A DNA stretch of 5,240 nt from Candidatus Saccharimonadota bacterium (lineage in GTDB: Bacteria > Patescibacteriota > Saccharimonadia > Saccharimonadales > UBA7683), in NCBI GenBank assembly GCA_018061375.1, contig JAGOUG010000057.1, positions 1 through 5,240 of the forward strand, written 5' to 3'. The notes beneath the pieces were generated by a model. The model did no database searches. It saw only the letters and a list, made by a program, of their open reading frames with translations, and was not told the origin of the DNA. This document shows positions 1 to 5,240 of this stretch, piece after piece. The position numbers and the translations under genes are program-made. Numbering within the stretch: the first letter of the stretch is position 1; each line of letters begins with the position of its first letter.

Positions 1-176
1 TGGTCAAGCTCTATACCATCGACAATACATTGCTTCCCATTTATAAGCTCTTCGCCAAAATTACCACTACTACAGCGAATGTCCAGGACTCTAGAGCCTG
101 GTTCAACGAGGTGTAATATCTTGTACCATGAACTATTTGGATTTTCTGCGTATTGGCTATCTGAGTAATTCGACAT
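1..176 (-). CDS. Class I SAM-dependent methyltransferase, N-terminal fragment (cut by window edge)
   Basis: Only the first 58 codons are visible; the gene runs off the left edge. The start is ATG at 176-174, two nucleotides after the wzt stop, with a GGAG Shine-Dalgarno (183-186) six nucleotides upstream. The fragment has the opening of a Rossmann-fold methyltransferase. A lead-in with Y-x-x-N-P-x-S-x-W-Y (residues 9-18) is followed by strand 1 and motif I, VLDIRCSSGNFGEEL (30-44), then a second strand ending in an acidic pair, GIELD (54-58), where E56 would bind the SAM ribose. Motif I normally reads D-x-G-x-x-x-G; here the first Gly is Arg34 (codon 77-75). Similar N-termini, from memory, occur in methyltransferases of surface-glycan loci, sometimes fused to a glycosyltransferase. 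Its place as third gene after wzm-wzt suggests glycan methylation or chain capping, but the substrate cannot be read from this fragment. The family call is fairly sure and the role is inferred. Confidence 0.8.
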   Translation of the reverse strand, partial: MSNYSDSQYAENPNSSWYKILHLVEPGSRVLDIRCSSGNFGEELINGKQCIVDGIELD

Positions 177-178
177 CT

Positions 179-1333
179 CTATCTCCAGCTATGTTCTAGT
201 TTTGTAATGCCATCCCATTTATGCCTCTCATCGGCTGGCCGTACCGTTATGGTAGTGAAATTTTCCGTATATGTAATGATATCAAGGTCGGTTTCGCCAA
301 ACAATCCAACCGCAAAACTATATTTTCCCGGTATAAGATTACATTCGATATTATACTCTACCGAATTACCGTTTACGGTAAAGTTGTCGAGTATTGTATT
401 GGTCGCAAAAACAAACTCACCCGTATCTTTTATTAGTGCGGCACCCACGTTCTTCACCGCGCTATTGTGATCCCATTCAAACACTACACTAATCGTGTCA
501 CCTGATTTTACGGACGAGCCATTAGGATACTCCGCTCGTAGATTCTTTGGAAGCTCCTCAGCTTTTGGTCCATCCGGATCGTCACCATCAAGATTCTTTT
601 CTGTGTATATGTTGGTGATTTCATTTGTGTTGCTAATTTTAATTATCTCACCATTATCAATGTATAGTGCACGGTCACAAAATCTTCGGACCTGTGCCAT
701 GTCGTGAGTAATAAAGACGATTGTTTGCTTGTCACGCTTCAATTGCGCAAAATACTGCATACATTTACGCTGGAAATTTTCATCACCAACTGCCAATACT
801 TCGTCGATCAGTAATATATCACTTTTTGCGCGTGTGGCGATCGAGAACGCAAGGCGAACCTGCATACCGGACGAATAGTTTTTAAGCTTTTGGTCCATGA
901 ATTTTTCAATTTCAGCGAACTTAACAATCTCATCATACATTCCCTCCATTTCACCATGGCTAAAACCAAGCAGCGCACCGTTAAGGAAAACATTCTCACG
1001 ACCAGTTAGCTCAGGATTAAACCCAACACCAAGTTCAATAAACGGTATCAACGATCCGTTGACTTGAATATGACCGGCATCGGGCGCATAAATACCCGCA
1101 AGAAGTTTAAGTAGTGTACTTTTACCACTTCCGTTACGACCCACTATACCGAAAAACTCACCTTCTTTAATATCAAACGATATATCGTTCAGTACCCGCT
1201 GGAGTTCGTAACCTTTCTTTCGCCTAAAAAAGTTAAGTATTAGTTGTTTAATGCCGCTGTGCTGTTCGTGTGGCAGTTTAAAGCTCTTATACAAATTCGT
1301 GACTTCAATTGCGTTTTTTTGTTGATCAGTCAT
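179..1333 (-). CDS. wzt: ABC transporter ATPase for polysaccharide export, Wzt type with C-terminal glycan-binding domain
   Basis: This is the ATPase subunit that powers export of lipid-linked polysaccharide through the Wzm channel at the cytoplasmic membrane. The 384-aa protein has a complete nucleotide-binding domain: Walker A GRNGSGKST (65-73), the Wzt/TagH-type LGVGFNPELTGREN segment (101-114), signature YSSGM (153-157), Walker B DILLIDE with catalytic Glu178 (172-178), D-loop AVGD (181-184) and switch His210. An Asp/Pro-rich linker (about 245-265) leads to a beta-rich C-terminal domain (about 266-366), with SGD, a KDTGEFVFATNT stretch and L-x-PGKYSFAVGL. These match the Wzt C-terminal carbohydrate-binding fold, which in E. 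coli O8/O9a recognises the modified end of the finished glycan. Length fits Wzt with this domain; TagH-like ATPases without it are shorter. The ATG overlaps the wzm stop (TAATG), with GGAG eight nucleotides upstream, indicating translational coupling. Catalytic motifs are intact; the exported glycan is unknown. Confidence 0.93.
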   Translation of the reverse strand: MTDQQKNAIEVTNLYKSFKLPHEQHSGIKQLILNFFRRKKGYELQRVLNDISFDIKEGEFFGIVGRNGSGKSTLLKLLAGIYAPDAGHIQVNGSLIPFIELGVGFNPELTGRENVFLNGALLGFSHGEMEGMYDEIVKFAEIEKFMDQKLKNYSSGMQVRLAFSIATRAKSDILLIDEVLAVGDENFQRKCMQYFAQLKRDKQTIVFITHDMAQVRRFCDRALYIDNGEIIKISNTNEITNIYTEKNLDGDDPDGPKAEELPKNLRAEYPNGSSVKSGDTISVVFEWDHNSAVKNVGAALIKDTGEFVFATNTILDNFTVNGNSVEYNIECNLIPGKYSFAVGLFGETDLDIITYTENFTTITVRPADERHKWDGITKLEHSWR

Positions 1334-2148
1334 TACACTTGCTCCGCAAAATATTTCTGATTCTTCCTAAAGTAGTAACTCGCGACAACTACCGATATAG
1401 CTACAATGGCATATGGAATTAGTACTATGTACGGATTATTAATAAAATTAGATGTTGTTATAGTCTCGTGCGTTACGGTATTATATCTCGCATCTTGAAT
1501 TATTTGCGCCAATGGGTTAATCATCATTAGTTTTGCAACAGATTCATTCGCGTTCTCTATAACCATTGTGATTGGGTAGAGGATGGGTGTGGCGTAAAAT
1601 AATCCTTGCAGAAACACTTCCCATATATGTGAGACGTCGCGGTATTTTACAAATACCGCTGATAGCCAGAATGCGATAGCTAAGGCAAATACATAAAGCT
1701 CCAGTACATTCAGTGGAAGCAATAGGATACTCCACTTTATATCAACACCATTAATAACTATAAATAATAGAACTACAAGAAGATTCAAAAGTAAGTTAAT
1801 CAAAGCAGAGAGCGTACCAGAGATTACTATAATATATTTTGGAAAACTGATTTTTCTAATTAAATCACCCCTGGAGACAATTGCTTGCATACCCTGAGTT
1901 GTTGCCTCTGTAAAAAAGCTCCATAATACAATACCAAGTAGTAAACTCACTTCAAAATGGGGAATTCCCGCACCGAACTTCAAAAACCTCACGAACACAA
2001 CATATAGAATCGTAAAAAGAAGTAAGGGTTTAAGAAGTGACCACAGGTACCCCAACACAGAACCCTGGTAGCGTAACTTGAAATCAGTTACCACTAGTTC
2101 GCGCAGCAAAATTCGGTTGCGTCGACTTAATATGTTAGAAAGTTTCAT
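1333..2148 (-). CDS. wzm: ABC-2 type polysaccharide export permease, Wzm type
   Basis: This is the membrane channel subunit that pairs with the adjacent ATPase to move a lipid-linked glycan across the cytoplasmic membrane. At 271 aa it has the usual Wzm/TagG length. The N-terminus contains an amphipathic lead and a conserved RELVVTDFKLRYQGSVLGYLW segment (16-36, in part) before the first membrane span. Hydrophobic spans are seen near residues 36-55, 66-82, 105-133, 140-166, 178-198 and 240-260, giving about six. Family landmarks include LKPL (39-42), YATPILYP (185-192) and INPLAQIIQDAR (210-221). The ATG at 2148-2146 has no Shine-Dalgarno, and a TATAAT box lies only 14 nt upstream, so the message probably has a very short leader. 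It is the first gene of the minus-strand unit and overlaps wzt by one nucleotide. The transporter class is confident; the substrate is inferred only from the neighbouring glycosyltransferases. Confidence 0.92.
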   Translation of the reverse strand: MKLSNILSRRNRILLRELVVTDFKLRYQGSVLGYLWSLLKPLLLFTILYVVFVRFLKFGAGIPHFEVSLLLGIVLWSFFTEATTQGMQAIVSRGDLIRKISFPKYIIVISGTLSALINLLLNLLVVLLFIVINGVDIKWSILLLPLNVLELYVFALAIAFWLSAVFVKYRDVSHIWEVFLQGLFYATPILYPITMVIENANESVAKLMMINPLAQIIQDARYNTVTHETITTSNFINNPYIVLIPYAIVAISVVVASYYFRKNQKYFAEQV

Positions 2149-2162
2149 AAATACTAACTGTT

Positions 2163-2168
2163 ATTATA
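2163..2168 (-). promoter_or_regulatory. Predicted -10 box (TATAAT) for the wzm-wzt unit
   Basis: A perfect consensus TATAAT on the minus strand lies 14 nt before the wzm ATG. A start point about seven nucleotides downstream would fall near 2156, leaving a leader of roughly eight nucleotides. That leader is too short for a normal ribosome binding site, and none is seen. The -35 position has no TTGACA-like hexamer. Confidence 0.5.
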
Positions 2169-2234
2169 TGACAACTTGGCTGTTCATAATAGGGTTAGCG
2201 TAAGTTTTACATCTATCTACAGGTACGTTTAGCA

Positions 2235-2240
2235 TATACT
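2235..2240 (+). promoter_or_regulatory. Predicted -10 box (TATACT) giving a leaderless GT2 transcript
   Basis: TATACT is one mismatch from consensus and ends six nucleotides before the GTG start of the GT2 gene at 2247. Transcription starting about seven nucleotides after the box would begin on or next to the GTG, giving a leaderless message. No Shine-Dalgarno is present upstream, and no -35 hexamer is found at normal spacing. The assignment is predicted from sequence only. Confidence 0.5.
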
Positions 2241-2246
2241 AGTAGT

Positions 2247-3248
2247 GTGAACAAAAATCCGAATGTACTAATTGTAATATTGAACTTCAATGGCTGGGAA
2301 GAAACACTTACCTGTGTAGATGCAGTTTTGAAGCAAACTTATAAAGATTTTCATATTTATTTGATTGAGAATGGATCTAAAGATGAATCTATTAAAAAAC
2401 TAAAAGGTTTTGAAGATCATCAAAAGATCACTTATATTAAAAATCCGAAGAACCTAGGATTTGCAGGTGGAGTTAACCAGGGGATAACCCATGCCATTGA
2501 AAACGATTACGAATATGTGGCCCTACTTAACAACGATGCAATTGTTGATAAAGATTGGCTGAAACAATTAGTTGCTACAAGCAAAAAGGTCGGAAGCTCA
2601 GCCACAACCGGTCTTCTACTTGATGGACCTGGTAAGAAGATTGAGAGTACTGGTGACTGTTACTGCGACTGGGGATTACCATTCCCTCGCCAGCGTGAAG
2701 AAGATGTCTCTAATGCCTTGGAGTCGGGCTTTGTGTTTAGCGGTACCGCCGGGGCCTCACTATACACAACTGAGTTATTCCGCGATATAGGTTTATTCGA
2801 TGAAACGTTTTTTGCCTACTTTGAGGATACTGACATTGGTTTTCGTGCACAACTCGCCGGACATAAAGCTTATTACGAGAAAGGGGCGCTCGCCTACCAC
2901 GACCACGGTACAACCAGTAGTAAAATGCCTGGATTTACCGTTTATCAGTCGTTCAAGAATCTACCTTTGTTTTTTTGGAAGAATGTTCCACTCTCGATGC
3001 TATTTATTATAGGTATTCGTTTTTTTGCCTGCTACGCTTTGATGTACGTCCGAGCGGTGCTGCGTGGGCAGTTCAGTTATGCTACAAAGGGAGCATTACA
3101 CAGCCTAACACTCCTCCCTCATGCCATAAAGGAGCGTTACAGGATTCAAAAGAACAAAAGGGTAACATCTGCCTACTTGAAAACTATCGTCTACCGAGGC
3201 CTGCCGCCGAATAACAAACGTTATGTACGACGAGTGTTCCACCGCTAG
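2247..3248 (+). CDS. Family 2 glycosyltransferase (GT-A fold, rhamnosyltransferase-like) with C-terminal membrane segment
   Basis: The product is predicted to transfer a sugar from a nucleotide donor to a growing lipid-linked glycan on the cytoplasmic face. The 333-aa protein opens with the GT2 first strand VLIVILNFNGWEET (7-20) and LIENGSKD (39-46). The metal/donor site appears as LLNNDA (93-98), in the place of the DxD motif. GASLYTTELFRDIGLFDE (169-186) leads to the acceptor-side YFEDTDIGFR motif (191-200), with the likely catalytic-base Asp in the ED pair, and then H218/H220. A hydrophobic stretch (about 246-270) followed by basic residues suggests membrane attachment. This layout matches WbbL/RfbF-like rhamnosyltransferases, but the donor sugar cannot be fixed. 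GTG at 2247 is the only plausible start: no ATG, GTG or TTG lies between it and the in-frame stop at 2196, and later starts would cut into the first strand. The next gene begins seven nucleotides after its stop. Confidence 0.9.
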   Translation: MNKNPNVLIVILNFNGWEETLTCVDAVLKQTYKDFHIYLIENGSKDESIKKLKGFEDHQKITYIKNPKNLGFAGGVNQGITHAIENDYEYVALLNNDAIVDKDWLKQLVATSKKVGSSATTGLLLDGPGKKIESTGDCYCDWGLPFPRQREEDVSNALESGFVFSGTAGASLYTTELFRDIGLFDETFFAYFEDTDIGFRAQLAGHKAYYEKGALAYHDHGTTSSKMPGFTVYQSFKNLPLFFWKNVPLSMLFIIGIRFFACYALMYVRAVLRGQFSYATKGALHSLTLLPHAIKERYRIQKNKRVTSAYLKTIVYRGLPPNNKRYVRRVFHR

Positions 3249-3250
3249 GA
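3247..3250 (+). promoter_or_regulatory. Shine-Dalgarno (AGGA) that decides the GT4 start
   Basis: AGGA overlaps the GT2 stop codon and sits five nucleotides before the ATG at 3256. It supports that ATG over an in-frame ATG at 3223, which lies inside the GT2 gene, has no comparable site and would add 11 residues unlike the family N-terminus. Confidence 0.65.
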
Positions 3251-3255
3251 TTTAT

Positions 3256-4365
3256 ATGGCAAAGATTGCGCTTGATGCACGACTAATTAACTCTTCGACC
3301 GGACGATACATTGAACGGTTAATTCACTACCTGGAGCAGATTGACACCAACAATATGTACGTAATAATCATACCCTCAAAAGACAAAGATTATTACAAGC
3401 CATCTAATCCACGGTTTTCTATAGCTATCTCAGACCATCCTATTTATAGTTTTGCTGAGCAAGTTGGCTTTAAAAATCTTCTTGATGAGATCTCGCCTGA
3501 TCTTGTGCATTTTTGCATGCCGCAGCAACCGATCTTATATAAAGGTAGGTCAGTGACAACAATTCACGACTTAACACTTTTAAACACATACAACTCAGAT
3601 AAGAATTGGTTTATTTATCGTTCAAAACAGTTTGTTGGTCGGTTTGTATTTAAGCGTGTCGCCAGAAGTAGCCGGTTTATTATTACACCGACTGAGTATG
3701 TCAAAAAAACTGTCGTTGAATTTGCACACATTCCAGAGAGTAAGGTGCGCGTCACGCTTGAAGCGGCCGAAGCCGTTCACGACAAGCCACAGCCATACCT
3801 GCCAATGGACAGCAAAGACTTCATTATGTATGTTGGCAGTCAGAGTGACTACAAAAACGCTAAGCGACTTATTTTGGCGCACCAGAAACTACTTAGTAGC
3901 AATCCGGAACTACGACTTGTGTTGGTTGGCAAGACGACAGGCGCCAACGGTGCAGCCGCAGGGCGCAATCAGGACTGGAGCAAGGCGCAGAACCACAAGA
4001 ATGTTACATTCACCGGCTTTTTGCCCGACGACCAGCTAGCGTGGCTGTATGAGAACACGAGGGCATATGTATTTCCGTCGCTCATGGAAGGTTTCGGCTT
4101 GCCGGGGCTCGAGGCAATGGCCTCGGGCGCACCAGTTGTCAGTAGTAACGCAACATGCCTACCAGAAGTGCACGGTGGGGCGGCAGAGTACTTTAATCCA
4201 CTCGATATCAATGATATAGCGCAGGCGATAGAGCGGGTTATTAGCGACGACGAATTACGGTCAAAACTTATAGAACTAGGCCACAACCAAGTAGCTAAGT
4301 ACTCATGGCAGCGTATGGCTGAGCAAACACATCAAGTGTATCTGGACGCGCTGTCTAGTAAATAG
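3256..4365 (+). CDS. GT4-type (GT-B fold) glycosyltransferase, group 1
   Basis: This is a predicted retaining glycosyltransferase, probably a mannosyl- or related transferase, acting with the GT2 upstream in assembly of the same glycan. With the ATG at 3256 it has 369 aa, normal for the family, and begins directly with the first strand MAKIALDARL. The N-terminal acceptor domain includes DLVHFCMP (82-89), TTIHDLTLLN (101-110) and FIITPTEYVKK (141-151). The C-terminal donor domain begins near YVGSQSDYKNAKRLI (192-206) and continues through LVLVGK (221-226), VTFTGFLPDDQLAWLY (250-265) and VFPSLMEGFGLPGLEAMASG (272-291). This contains the E-x7-E pair, Glu278 and Glu286, that binds the nucleotide sugar. 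GAPVVSSNATCLPEV (291-305) completes the site. All expected donor-site residues are present. The gene is the last of the plus-strand unit, followed within 11 nt by a strong hairpin. Donor and acceptor are not readable from sequence. Confidence 0.92.
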   Translation: MAKIALDARLINSSTGRYIERLIHYLEQIDTNNMYVIIIPSKDKDYYKPSNPRFSIAISDHPIYSFAEQVGFKNLLDEISPDLVHFCMPQQPILYKGRSVTTIHDLTLLNTYNSDKNWFIYRSKQFVGRFVFKRVARSSRFIITPTEYVKKTVVEFAHIPESKVRVTLEAAEAVHDKPQPYLPMDSKDFIMYVGSQSDYKNAKRLILAHQKLLSSNPELRLVLVGKTTGANGAAAGRNQDWSKAQNHKNVTFTGFLPDDQLAWLYENTRAYVFPSLMEGFGLPGLEAMASGAPVVSSNATCLPEVHGGAAEYFNPLDINDIAQAIERVISDDELRSKLIELGHNQVAKYSWQRMAEQTHQVYLDALSSK

Positions 4366-4375
4366 CTCGTCTTTA

Positions 4376-4413
4376 AAAATATACATTCAACTTTTCGGTT
4401 GAATGTATATTTT
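4376..4413. terminator. Bidirectional intrinsic terminator, perfect 16-bp stem
   Basis: The left arm (4376-4391) and right arm (4398-4413) are perfect complements, AAAATATACATTCAAC against GTTGAATGTATATTTT, around a 6-nt TTTTCG loop. Read rightwards the stem ends in TTTT; read leftwards it ends in TTTTT (continuing through 4375). It lies between the convergent GT4 gene (stop 4365) and jag (stop 4460), so it can end both transcripts. The stem is AT-rich, so the hairpin is weaker per base pair than a GC-rich terminator but is long and mismatch-free. Confidence 0.85.
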
Positions 4414-4459
4414 AGTATTTGCTTTTTATCACTTTTAGTACAAAGGTATATTTCGTAGG

Positions 4460-4921
4460 TTACGAGCTTTTCTGGGCGATAATAATCCGACGATCCCGCC
4501 CCTCCCCTTCACTGAAGGTCTCGATATCTTCAAATTCGGTTGCAACTTGGTGAACAACACGACGATCAGCCGCATTTAGGTTCGCCACATGGCTATCACC
4601 ACTACCGCGAACCTTCTCCATCCATTCCCTTGCCTGTTCAGCAACCTTTTCAGCTCGCTGCTTCTTATATTCAGCAATATCAATATTAACTCGCACTAGA
4701 GCAGCGTCTTTGTTGCGTAGTACTGTTGAAACAGCATACTGCATACTTCGTAGCGTCTCGGCGCCGCGTCCAATTAAAATACTATTGAATTCAGTCGAGG
4801 GGACATTTAGTTCGATTACATCACCTTCAACATGAGCTTCGACATCTACATTCACTTCAAAAAAACTTAGTAGATCTTCTAGGTATTTCTTGGCATAAGC
4901 TAGGCTTGCTTCGTGATCCAT
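4460..4921 (-). CDS. khpB: KhpB/Jag-type RNA-binding protein (KH and R3H domains)
   Basis: This is a single-stranded nucleic-acid-binding protein of the SpoIIIJ-associated (Jag/KhpB/EloR) family, cytosolic and usually encoded beside yidC. At 153 aa it holds only a KH domain (about 34-80) and an R3H domain (about 91-150); the N-terminal Jag_N domain found in Firmicutes homologues is absent. The KH loop reads ILIGRGAETLRSMQYAV (48-64). Aligned to the usual IGRRGQTL it gives GRGA, so the fourth Gly of GxxG is replaced by Ala54. The R3H motif is Arg120-x3-His124 in NAADRRVVHQVA (116-127), followed by the typical SEGEGRDRRIII (137-148). In Firmicutes the family is tied to control of cell elongation and division and to RNA binding; the role in this lineage is unknown. 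The ATG overlaps the yidC stop (TAATG), with GGGAGG (4927-4932) five nucleotides upstream, the strongest Shine-Dalgarno in the window. Confidence 0.9.
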   Translation of the reverse strand: MDHEASLAYAKKYLEDLLSFFEVNVDVEAHVEGDVIELNVPSTEFNSILIGRGAETLRSMQYAVSTVLRNKDAALVRVNIDIAEYKKQRAEKVAEQAREWMEKVRGSGDSHVANLNAADRRVVHQVATEFEDIETFSEGEGRDRRIIIAQKSS

Positions 4922-5240
4922 TACTTCCTCCCTGTGTCTTTAGCCACAATCTTGGTAATGTTCGTCCCACTAGTTGGCGGCTTAGGTTTTGGTGGTGTTG
5001 AAACAGCTGATACTTTTTTCTTTTTAATCGGTTTTTCAATTACTTCTTCGGCAATATCTTCAAGCTCTTCTTCATCTTTTCGAAGTAGGTAGGCCTGCTG
5101 CCCCACTGCTACAAGGTTTGAAACAGCGTAGTAGAGTGCTAAGGCACCCGGTACAGTAACCATAATAAAGAACATAAAGAATGGCAGAACCTTGCTCATC
5201 CGCTGCATGACAATAGCGTTCATCTCGCCTTGGTCAGCTT
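4921..5240 (-). CDS. yidC: YidC/Oxa1 membrane protein insertase, C-terminal part (5' end outside window)
   Basis: YidC inserts proteins into the cytoplasmic membrane, alone or with SecYEG. Only the last 105 residues are visible. The frame stays open to the right edge, so the Met at 5223 is internal, being preceded in frame by ADQGE. The fragment shows the end of the Oxa1 domain: QGEMNAIVMQRM followed by two hydrophobic stretches around a Pro-Gly turn (visible residues about 18-45, with VPGALALYY-x3-N typical of the last YidC span). After QQAYLLRKD comes an acidic segment (54-68) and then a Lys/Pro-rich tail with KKKK (72-75) and KPKPP (84-88). Basic tails of YidC/Oxa1 proteins are known to contact the ribosome, and this tail could do so. 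It overlaps jag by one nucleotide. In many bacteria rnpA and rpmH lie upstream, which here would be past the right edge. Confidence 0.9.
   Translation of the reverse strand, partial: ADQGEMNAIVMQRMSKVLPFFMFFIMVTVPGALALYYAVSNLVAVGQQAYLLRKDEEELEDIAEEVIEKPIKKKKVSAVSTPPKPKPPTSGTNITKIVAKDTGRK

Larger units (their letters stand above)
2149..2246. promoter_or_regulatory. Divergent promoter region between wzm and the GT2 gene
   Basis: This 98-bp AT-rich gap separates the two divergent units of the glycan locus and must hold both promoters. I find one good -10 hexamer for each direction (listed separately) and no convincing -35 hexamer at 16-18 bp from either. I see no clear operator-like inverted repeat. 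Because the two -10 boxes sit close to opposite ends, a single bound regulator in the middle could affect export and synthesis genes together; that is speculation. Confidence 0.6.

Noticed and set aside
207..707. Three short plus-strand open frames antisense to wzt
   Set aside because: They lie opposite the Wzt C-terminal domain, have no family signature, and conflict with a clear minus-strand gene.
2206..2211. TTTACA as a -35 box for the GT2 promoter
   Set aside because: It is 23 bp from the TATACT box, well beyond the usual 16-18 bp spacing.
3223..3255. Longer GT4 protein starting at the ATG at 3223
   Set aside because: The extra 11 residues lie inside the GT2 gene and do not resemble the family N-terminus. 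The ATG at 3256 has an AGGA site and begins with the expected first strand.
3632..4039. 135-aa open frame on the plus strand inside the GT4 gene
   Set aside because: It is a shifted frame of a well-supported glycosyltransferase and shows no recognisable motif or ribosome binding site.
3969..4286. 105-aa open frame on the minus strand inside the GT4 gene
   Set aside because: It is antisense to conserved donor-site codons and its Ser-rich composition is typical of a shadow frame.
4376..4413. The hairpin as an insertion-sequence end, attachment site or small RNA
   Set aside because: There is no transposase, no target-site duplication and no second copy in the window. The position between convergent stops and the flanking T-runs fit a terminator.
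4921..5223. A separate 100-aa membrane protein starting at the Met at 5223
   Set aside because: The reading frame continues open to the right edge and the residues around the Met match the interior of the YidC Oxa1 domain.

Overview
The window looks like part of the chromosome of a small-genome bacterium, most likely from the Candidate Phyla Radiation and plausibly Saccharibacteria (TM7). That assignment is an inference. It rests on short, tightly packed genes, moderate to low GC, a compact KH-R3H Jag/KhpB protein of 153 aa, a YidC with a short Lys/Pro-rich tail, and first genes of operons that lack Shine-Dalgarno sites. No rRNA or other phylogenetic marker is present to confirm it. All visible stop codons are TAA or TAG.

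There are three transcription units. (1) On the minus strand, reading right to left from 2148 to the left edge, are an ABC-2 permease (Wzm type, 2148-1333), its ATPase with a C-terminal glycan-binding domain (Wzt type, 1333-179), and the start of a class I SAM-dependent methyltransferase (from 176, cut by the window edge). The junctions are a 1-nt TAATG overlap and a 2-nt gap. (2) On the plus strand, diverging from a 98-bp shared control region (2149-2246), are a GT2 glycosyltransferase (2247-3248) and a GT4-type glycosyltransferase (3256-4365), 7 nt apart. (3) On the minus strand, converging on unit 2, are the 3' part of yidC (right edge to 4921) and jag/khpB (4921-4460), again joined by TAATG. 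A perfect 16-bp hairpin at 4376-4413 lies between units 2 and 3 and can terminate both.

Units 1 and 2 together read as one end of a cell-surface polysaccharide locus. The two glycosyltransferases add sugars to a lipid-linked glycan on the cytoplasmic face. Wzm/Wzt exports the finished chain across the membrane. The methyltransferase may modify or cap the glycan, or may belong to a larger modifying enzyme. Unit 3 is housekeeping: YidC inserts membrane proteins and Jag/KhpB is an RNA-binding partner usually encoded next to it. In many bacteria this pair sits in the rpmH-rnpA-yidC-jag block near the replication origin, so the polysaccharide locus may abut an origin-proximal core block here.

I see no mobile element, CRISPR array, tRNA, rRNA or wholly unknown system. 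The points most worth a second look are an Arg replacing the first Gly of the methyltransferase SAM-binding loop, an altered GxxG loop in Jag, apparently leaderless or near-leaderless promoters for both divergent units, and a Wzt with a glycan-recognition domain in what may be an organism without a classical outer membrane.
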